Source: Joostella atrarenae
Lineage (GTDB): Bacteria; Bacteroidota; Bacteroidia; Flavobacteriales; Flavobacteriaceae
Length of the DNA stretch: 64,000 nucleotides
Reading direction: 5' to 3'
Assembly: GCF_021764745.1 (NCBI RefSeq)
Contig: NZ_JAETXX010000009.1
Coordinates: 100,394 to 164,393 of the forward strand
Below, piece after piece: positions 58,760 to 64,000 of the stretch. Under the pieces are notes generated by a model. It was given only the letters and a program-made list of their open reading frames with translations, made no database searches and had not been told where the DNA came from. The position numbers and the translations under genes were made by a program. The first letter of the stretch is position 1. Each line of letters begins with the position of its first letter.

Positions 58760-60106
58760 TTAAACTAATTTCATTTTAATTGGATCCCAATCGATAAATT
58801 TATTCTGTCTGTAACTGTCATTACATAATAATGCAGGTGCTGCTGCTCTAAACGCAAATTCTGGATCTTCGACAACACTTCCATTAGTTCTAATTGCATT
58901 AAAGAAGTTAGCAAAATGATCATAATGGGCTCCCTTATAGCCTTTCTCAGCAGTATAAGTTGTTTCTAATGGAGCAACAAGTTTCTTTCTATCTGATCGT
59001 TGATTTTGTCCTTTCATTTTTTCAGCAAGAAATGGATCATCATCAAAAGTATTTGCATTTCTTTTTAAAACTACTTCTTCCCACTTAACATCCATAGACC
59101 CCTTGCTTCCGACTATTTTTAAATACGTACTTCCGCTAGTTCCATCAACAAAATTACAGCGTAGTGATAAATTAAATCCAGGGTGTTGAGCAGAATCAGG
59201 ATAATCAAACATTCCTAATAATACATCAGGAACTTCACGCCCATCTTTCCAATATCTCAACCCACCAGTTGCAGATATTTTATTTGGCCCATAAGAATTA
59301 GTGATAAAATGAAGACTTGAGAATAAATGAACAAATAAATCTCCAGACATTCCTGTTCCGTAGTCTAAATAATTACGCCATCTAAAGAATCTAAGCGGAT
59401 CAAATTCACGATCTTTAGTATTAGCAATATATCTATTCCAATCTACAGTACTTGTAGAGGCATCTCCCGGAATTGGATACTGCCATGCTCCTTGCGGAGA
59501 ATTTCTAGCCCAAAAACCCTCTGCATAATTAAGCTCTCCAATAGCTCCAGCTGCTAAAAGTTCCTTTGCTTTTTCATTCCCTAAAGAAGACAACCCTTGA
59601 CTCCCAACCATAAAAATCTTTCCAGATTTTTTCCAAGCTTTTATTAAATCCATTCCCTCATCAACAGAATGCACCATAGGTTTTTCACAATAAACATGCT
59701 TCCCTGCACTCAATGCATCTATACCTATTTGTTTATGCCAATGGTCTGGGGTACCAATTATCACAGCATCTACGTCCTTTCTCTCTAATATTTTTTTATA
59801 ATCCTTTGTAGTAAACAGACTGTTTCCCCATTTGTTTTTTGCTTCTTCTATTCTTCCATCATATAAATCACAAACAGCAGTAATAGTAATATTTGGGTTT
59901 TGTAAAGCAGTTAAAGCATCGGCAGTTCCCATACCTCCTGCTCCAATTAAAGCAATACGAATTGTATCTGCATTAGGTGTTGCTATTGTTCTTTTTAGAT
60001 ATTCAAAAGGTTTTGTTTCTCCAGCAAATGCCATTGGCGCAACAGTTGCTGCAGCTCCAGCTACACCAAGTTTTTTTAAGAAATCACGTCTCTTGTTGTT
60101 TTCCAT
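58760..60106 (-). CDS. Tat-exported Gfo/Idh/MocA oxidoreductase
   Basis: A 448-residue protein that starts with a twin-arginine signal (NKRRDFLKKLGVAGAAATVAP), so it is exported folded, with its NAD(P) cofactor already bound. The Rossmann part has ALIGAGGMGTADALTAL, and the EKPMVHSVDEG stretch (Lys of EKP) and HWHKQIG carry the sugar-site residues. With the two DUF1080 lipoproteins it forms a unit that could oxidise glycosides at C3 and then cleave them, as described for 3-keto-sugar pathways in Bacteroidota. A tandem repeat lies 57 bases upstream of its ATG. Confidence 0.9.
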   Translation of the reverse strand: MENNKRRDFLKKLGVAGAAATVAPMAFAGETKPFEYLKRTIATPNADTIRIALIGAGGMGTADALTALQNPNITITAVCDLYDGRIEEAKNKWGNSLFTTKDYKKILERKDVDAVIIGTPDHWHKQIGIDALSAGKHVYCEKPMVHSVDEGMDLIKAWKKSGKIFMVGSQGLSSLGNEKAKELLAAGAIGELNYAEGFWARNSPQGAWQYPIPGDASTSTVDWNRYIANTKDREFDPLRFFRWRNYLDYGTGMSGDLFVHLFSSLHFITNSYGPNKISATGGLRYWKDGREVPDVLLGMFDYPDSAQHPGFNLSLRCNFVDGTSGSTYLKIVGSKGSMDVKWEEVVLKRNANTFDDDPFLAEKMKGQNQRSDRKKLVAPLETTYTAEKGYKGAHYDHFANFFNAIRTNGSVVEDPEFAFRAAAPALLCNDSYRQNKFIDWDPIKMKLV

Positions 60107-60163
60107 AGAAATGTAGTATTAGTTTATTAATTGCTCTAATCTAACAACATAGGATGTACTAAG

Positions 60164-60187
60164 AGGGGTAATAAAAGGGGTAATAAA
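60164..60187. repeat. Exact 12-bp tandem direct repeat, candidate operator
   Basis: AGGGGTAATAAA occurs twice in succession (60164-60175 and 60176-60187). A third, degenerate unit can be aligned at 60152-60163 with seven of twelve bases matching. It lies between the regulator gene and the oxidoreductase gene, in the -35 region of a weak box CTATGTTG on the minus strand. Confidence 0.6.
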
Positions 60188-60196
60188 GTCGAAAAA

Positions 60197-61942
60197 TTAT
60201 GATTGAAGTAGATTTATATCATAATTTTCCTTGTAGAATGCCTCATATAGCTTTTTATAATTTTCCATTATTTTTTGAGCTGTCATTAGCTTTCCCTCCT
60301 TCATGTAGAGTTGCACCTTCTTTTTTACAGCAGTTTCATACAAAGGATCTACTGCTAAAATAGCATTACAAACAGTCACCAAATTACAATCGCTATTATC
60401 TCTTTCAAGATACGGAGTAAGAATATCTAGCACAGCACTTTCATATTCAGCCTTAAAACTATCTATCCATTCTATATCTATCTGCGGAAGTAAAGCTCCC
60501 TTTGTTACTATGCTTGAAATTTCAAGATAAGAACAGTCATAATTAGTATTATAATTCCCAGAAAATAGTTCAGGAATATAATTCTTCAATAAAATAACAT
60601 CTACTTTTATATCTTCAGGCACAATTACTTTCCACTTTTTCTCAATAAAAACAATTGTAATAGGAAGTTTACCTTCAAATGTTTTACGTAGCTCTTTAAT
60701 CTGTGTACTACGATTATTTTTCACACGTTCCGACGAAAAATTAGGCCAAAGAATCTCTCCCATCTTTTTAGATGATATCCCACCGCTCTTAATTGTATAA
60801 AGTAATAAGAGCAAAAATAATTCTTTCCTTTTAGGAGAAAGTAAATGTGTTATTTCAACACCATCTTTATCAGTTAAAACAAAGCCACCTAAACAACGAA
60901 TATTAAAAGCTGGCAGCACAAGTTCTTTTTTATTCCCTTCTTGCGTTAAAGGCAAACTCGCTCCTTTTTTTCTTGAAAGTAAAAAATACAATAAAATCCC
61001 TATTGGGATTATCAATAACAGCCACCACCATAACGAATATGATTTTGATTGCTCCTGTGAAACTGGAATCCCTTTTTCAAAGACTTCATGTACTTCATCA
61101 TCACTTAAAGCTCGATTCCATAAAGCAAAGTCGCTCATATATCCTTCGTAATATTGCCCCCATAAATTACTTCCAATTAAAATAGAATGATCAGTATTTG
61201 CAATCGTAGAGGCCGTAATCTGATCTTTCAATTCACCATTTAAGTAAAAAAATAATTGATCGTTAGGCATGAATACGAATGCCAAATGCACCCACTTATT
61301 AGGTTCTATAGTAATTGCTTCACTCACATGATCTTTTATCCCAGGTGTTGTAAATTGCGGATGTCCATCAAATATTTTAGCTGAAAAAACTTCTCCTTTT
61401 CCAATAATACTATTACTCCCTGTTACTTTCTCAGGATTTATCCATACGGATAATGTTAATTCTTGAAAATCTGTATTATCAGAACCAAAATCAATATAAC
61501 TAGTCGCACCATTAAAATAGGCAACATCATTTCTCTCACTATCTCTATACTGAATATCAATAAGCGTAACCCTTTCGTCATTATTTACATTCTGTAAAGC
61601 GTCTCTCTTAAAGGGAAGGTGTAGTTTTAATCTATCCGATATATTATATTTATAAGCTCTAAAGATTTTAGTTGAGGAAGTTTCAAAATCGTTAAAATTA
61701 AAAATATCAGGAGAAAATCGGTATCCCCTCTTTTGCGGAGACAATGTCTTAAGACTGGATATAAACGTACCAGTTGTTATCAATGCTGGATCTTCTTTCC
61801 ATTTGACATCCTTCAAAGGAATCCCTTTAATCTCCACCGTTACAGAATGCTCTTCATTAACTATATCATAGCCTTGCGCCAATCCAGAGGCTGCATAAAA
61901 TAGTATTAGAGTTACATTTAGGATAAATCCTTTAAAAAACAT
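60197..61942 (-). CDS. Transmembrane LamG / winged-helix-BTAD one-component regulator
   Basis: A 581-residue protein in four parts. Residues 1-22 are a signal peptide. Residues about 140-290 are a LamG/concanavalin-like domain (YFNGATSYIDFG, LTLSVWINPE, WVHLAFVF, YEGYMSDFALWNRALSDDEV), outside the inner membrane. Residues 303-323 form one transmembrane helix. In the cytoplasm, 345-445 are a winged helix of SARP type (IRCLGGFVLTDKDGVEI, SSKKMGEILWPN, RSTQIKELRKTFEG), then a helical BTAD-like domain (about 470-581; DPLYETAVKKKVQLYMKEGK). I infer a sensor that binds a sugar outside and DNA inside. It lies upstream of the 3-keto-sugar operon on the same strand. Confidence 0.85.
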   Translation of the reverse strand: MFFKGFILNVTLILFYAASGLAQGYDIVNEEHSVTVEIKGIPLKDVKWKEDPALITTGTFISSLKTLSPQKRGYRFSPDIFNFNDFETSSTKIFRAYKYNISDRLKLHLPFKRDALQNVNNDERVTLIDIQYRDSERNDVAYFNGATSYIDFGSDNTDFQELTLSVWINPEKVTGSNSIIGKGEVFSAKIFDGHPQFTTPGIKDHVSEAITIEPNKWVHLAFVFMPNDQLFFYLNGELKDQITASTIANTDHSILIGSNLWGQYYEGYMSDFALWNRALSDDEVHEVFEKGIPVSQEQSKSYSLWWWLLLIIPIGILLYFLLSRKKGASLPLTQEGNKKELVLPAFNIRCLGGFVLTDKDGVEITHLLSPKRKELFLLLLLYTIKSGGISSKKMGEILWPNFSSERVKNNRSTQIKELRKTFEGKLPITIVFIEKKWKVIVPEDIKVDVILLKNYIPELFSGNYNTNYDCSYLEISSIVTKGALLPQIDIEWIDSFKAEYESAVLDILTPYLERDNSDCNLVTVCNAILAVDPLYETAVKKKVQLYMKEGKLMTAQKIMENYKKLYEAFYKENYDINLLQS

Positions 61943-62003
61943 TCATGGTTGATTTAATACATCATCTAAAATAGAAAAAACATTTGATGATTCCACTATC
62001 ATA

Positions 62004-62011
62004 CAAACTAA
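62004..62011 (-). promoter_or_regulatory. Weak -7-like box of the regulator gene
   Basis: TTAGTTTG on the minus strand differs from TAnnTTTG at one base, 61 bases before the ATG at 61942. Confidence 0.25.
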
Positions 62012-62031
62012 GCTTACACTTAAAATCTAAT

Positions 62032-63822
62032 TTATTCTACTGAAGAAGCCTTATAAAATACTTGCTGAAGTGAAGGCCTTATATTTAAACTATACAAATT
62101 TCTATTATCTCTTGTTGGATATACTCTATTTGATAGAAAAATAAACATCAGTTTATTTTCAGGATCTGCCCAAACATAGGTCCCAGTAAAACCTCCATGC
62201 CCAAAACTTTTTGGACTCACTTCCGGCGCAGGAGAAGCATGCGATATGTCTAGGCTTGCATTATTAAGCAAAGGCTTATCAAATCCTAAACCTCGTTTAT
62301 TATCATTCTCAGGATATTGAACTTTAGAGAACTCTTTAAGTGTTTTTTCTGAAATATAACGTTTCCCTCCATAAGTCCCCATATTCTGGTACATCGCAAT
62401 TAATTTAGCGAGATCATTAGCTGTTCCAAACAAACCTGCATTTCCAGAAACACCTCCCAATAAACTAGCATTTTCATCATGTACCCATCCTTTTACAAAC
62501 TCTTTTCTATAAATCGTATCTAATTCCGTAGGAACTATTAGATCTTCAGAATATTTCCCTGATGGATTAAACATTAAATTTTCAGCTCCTAAAGGACTAT
62601 AAATACTATCTGTTACGTATTTTTCATATGAAACTCCTGTAAGTTGTGATATTATCTCTGGATATAAGAGAAATGTAAGCCCTGAATACTTATATTTCTT
62701 AACAGCAGAAACTGGAGTTTTATTTATAATGCGATACATCTTTTTATGAAACCTATTATTCAAATATAAATTCTTATAAATCTGAATAGAGAACTTTTTA
62801 CTAGGCTCATTTCTAACAAATCGCTTTACAAACTCCTTATCTTTTATTATTTCATTCAAAAAGATATAGTAAGGTTCTAAACCAGCTTGGTGAGCCAAAA
62901 CCTCACGCACAGTAATATCCTTTTTGTTTTTAATTTTACGCCATGGTTTCCAATAATGACTAAACTTCTCATCTATATCAATAACTCCATTATCAACTAA
63001 TTGCATTAAAACGGGAAGAGGACCAGTTATTTTAGTTACGGAAGCCAAGTCATATAAATCATTATTGGTAACTTTATACTTCTTATCATACGTATGATAA
63101 CCAAACGCTTTATGATAAATAATTGTATTGTTTTTAGCAACTAGAAGTTGAGCCCCAGGAAAAGCATGTTTATCTATAGCTTTAGACATAATAGAGTCTA
63201 CTTTTCTATCGATAAACTCACTATTTAAACCTTCTTCTTCTGGGTTTCCATATCCCATTCTTATCTTATTTTCTAAAGATATTCCAAAATTAGCTTCATA
63301 TCTTCCTTCTATAGGATTAACTAATTTTCCATAACATGCTTTACCTCCAAAGATTATTTCGGAAGCATTACGCATTGAAACACTATTTAATTTATCAAAC
63401 TGAATTAAAACATCACTCTCAAAGATATAGTCATTAAATTTTATGGATGACAAAGGGATAAAAGAAACTAGTATTATCTTCTTTTTAGGCGATAATTTTA
63501 ATACCCTATACAATAATTCCCAATCTACATTCTTAGAAGTTATTGTACAGATAAGTAAATCTTGTTCAAAGGCATCCCCACTAGTCACGTTCTTTACTTC
63601 TGAATATTTATTAAGTTCATTTAATAATTCATCTGATGATTTGTTACTATTAGCATTTATGCTAAAATCTAATAACCCAATATTGTATTGCAATAAATCT
63701 TTTATAGGCAATAGCTGATTCTCATTTTTTAATACAACACAGGAGTCTTCTGAAGTAGACTGCGCTAATACAGGGTAAGAAATTGTAAGTAATAGGAATA
63801 TGAATGATATATAAATTCGCAT
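62032..63822 (-). CDS. Beta-lactamase-fold serine hydrolase fused to a GH3 C-terminal domain
   Basis: A 596-residue secreted protein (signal peptide 1-20). Residues 27-175 look like the C-terminal alpha/beta domain of family 3 glycosidases: CVVLKNENQLLPIK at the front and IIFGGKACYGKLV at its end. Residues about 195-590 are a class C beta-lactamase/PBP-type domain with Ser261-x-x-Lys264 (LASVTK), a YSG motif in KYKYSGLTF, and HGG in GHGGFTG. Bacteroidota encode longer fusions of a whole GH3 (NagZ-like) with this domain; here the catalytic GH3 barrel is absent. Possible roles are peptidase or esterase in cell-wall handling. Ends 90 bases upstream of the regulator. Confidence 0.85.
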   Translation of the reverse strand: MRIYISFIFLLLTISYPVLAQSTSEDSCVVLKNENQLLPIKDLLQYNIGLLDFSINANSNKSSDELLNELNKYSEVKNVTSGDAFEQDLLICTITSKNVDWELLYRVLKLSPKKKIILVSFIPLSSIKFNDYIFESDVLIQFDKLNSVSMRNASEIIFGGKACYGKLVNPIEGRYEANFGISLENKIRMGYGNPEEEGLNSEFIDRKVDSIMSKAIDKHAFPGAQLLVAKNNTIIYHKAFGYHTYDKKYKVTNNDLYDLASVTKITGPLPVLMQLVDNGVIDIDEKFSHYWKPWRKIKNKKDITVREVLAHQAGLEPYYIFLNEIIKDKEFVKRFVRNEPSKKFSIQIYKNLYLNNRFHKKMYRIINKTPVSAVKKYKYSGLTFLLYPEIISQLTGVSYEKYVTDSIYSPLGAENLMFNPSGKYSEDLIVPTELDTIYRKEFVKGWVHDENASLLGGVSGNAGLFGTANDLAKLIAMYQNMGTYGGKRYISEKTLKEFSKVQYPENDNKRGLGFDKPLLNNASLDISHASPAPEVSPKSFGHGGFTGTYVWADPENKLMFIFLSNRVYPTRDNRNLYSLNIRPSLQQVFYKASSVE

Positions 63823-64000
63823 TATCTAAGTATAAAGTTGAAAATGCAATTTAGTAAAATAGTTTATTAGGGAAGGAAGTTAAAGTAGGTAAAAATTATA
63901 AATAGAAGAAAGTATTTTAAAGCAAAATATTAGTTAGAAAATCAATCTATTATTAAGCACAAAAACGATTAAATAATATAATCATTTAAGTATATAGCAA

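Overview
The window is ordinary chromosome from a member of the Bacteroidota, almost certainly a flavobacterium (family Flavobacteriaceae). The DNA is AT-rich. Several genes are preceded by the Bacteroidota -7 promoter box TAnnTTTG. Lipoproteins carry a short signal peptide and an SC/AC lipobox. The families present (DUF2520, DUF4252, DUF2490, DUF4249, DUF6095, TonB-dependent receptor with a carboxypeptidase-like N-terminal domain, monomeric NADP isocitrate dehydrogenase, gyrA next to a TPR gene and divergent from clpC) fit that group. I saw no rRNA or tRNA gene, CRISPR array, insertion sequence or prophage.

Layout. 1-5.5 kb: a DUF2520/KdsC-like phosphatase/Maf/MscS run and a secreted S9 peptidase, convergent with a secreted GH29 fucosidase (5.7-7.8 kb). 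8-11.5 kb: panB, an RluA-type pseudouridine synthase, a DUF4252 lipoprotein and a von Willebrand A lipoprotein. 12-18.7 kb: TPR protein and gyrA on minus, clpC on plus. 19-24.2 kb: a retropepsin-like/RimK fusion, a small STAS-like protein, hutH and the NAD(P)H-hydrate repair enzyme. 24.3-29.5 kb: the threonine operon thrA-thrB-thrC behind what looks like a Thr/Ile-rich attenuation leader peptide. 30-31.5 kb: a CLC transporter of the fluoride type under a clear fluoride (crcB-motif) riboswitch, divergent from a TMEM175-type channel. 32-39.3 kb: prmC, two-part riboflavin/HAD genes, an IMPACT protein, a thioesterase, dnaA, an LMW phosphatase and an RsmI-like methylase. 39.4-42.5 kb: a transglycosylase-like protein and the dapF-GNAT-mltG operon. 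42.6-50.1 kb: Deg protease, long-form GAPDH, DUF2490, a coiled-coil membrane protein, an AsmA-like protein, trmD and rplS. 50.7-57.3 kb: monomeric isocitrate dehydrogenase, a TonB receptor/DUF4249 pair, murQ and DUF6095. 57.4-63.8 kb, all minus: two DUF1080 lipoproteins, a Tat-exported Gfo/Idh/MocA oxidoreductase, a membrane-spanning LamG/SARP-like regulator, and a beta-lactamase-fold hydrolase fused to a leftover GH3 C-terminal domain.

The most interesting part is the right end. The regulator has an extracytoplasmic LamG sugar-binding-like sensor, one membrane helix, and a cytoplasmic winged-helix plus BTAD-like domain. Between it and the predicted 3-keto-glycoside operon lies an exact 12-bp tandem repeat, the sort of site SARP-type proteins bind. 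I propose a one-component transmembrane sugar sensor that controls the operon. Other non-coding signals are the fluoride riboswitch with its competing hairpin, the threonine leader, a 133-bp imperfect palindrome at 47.7 kb, an orphan terminator at 50.5 kb and a structured leader before the RimK fusion.
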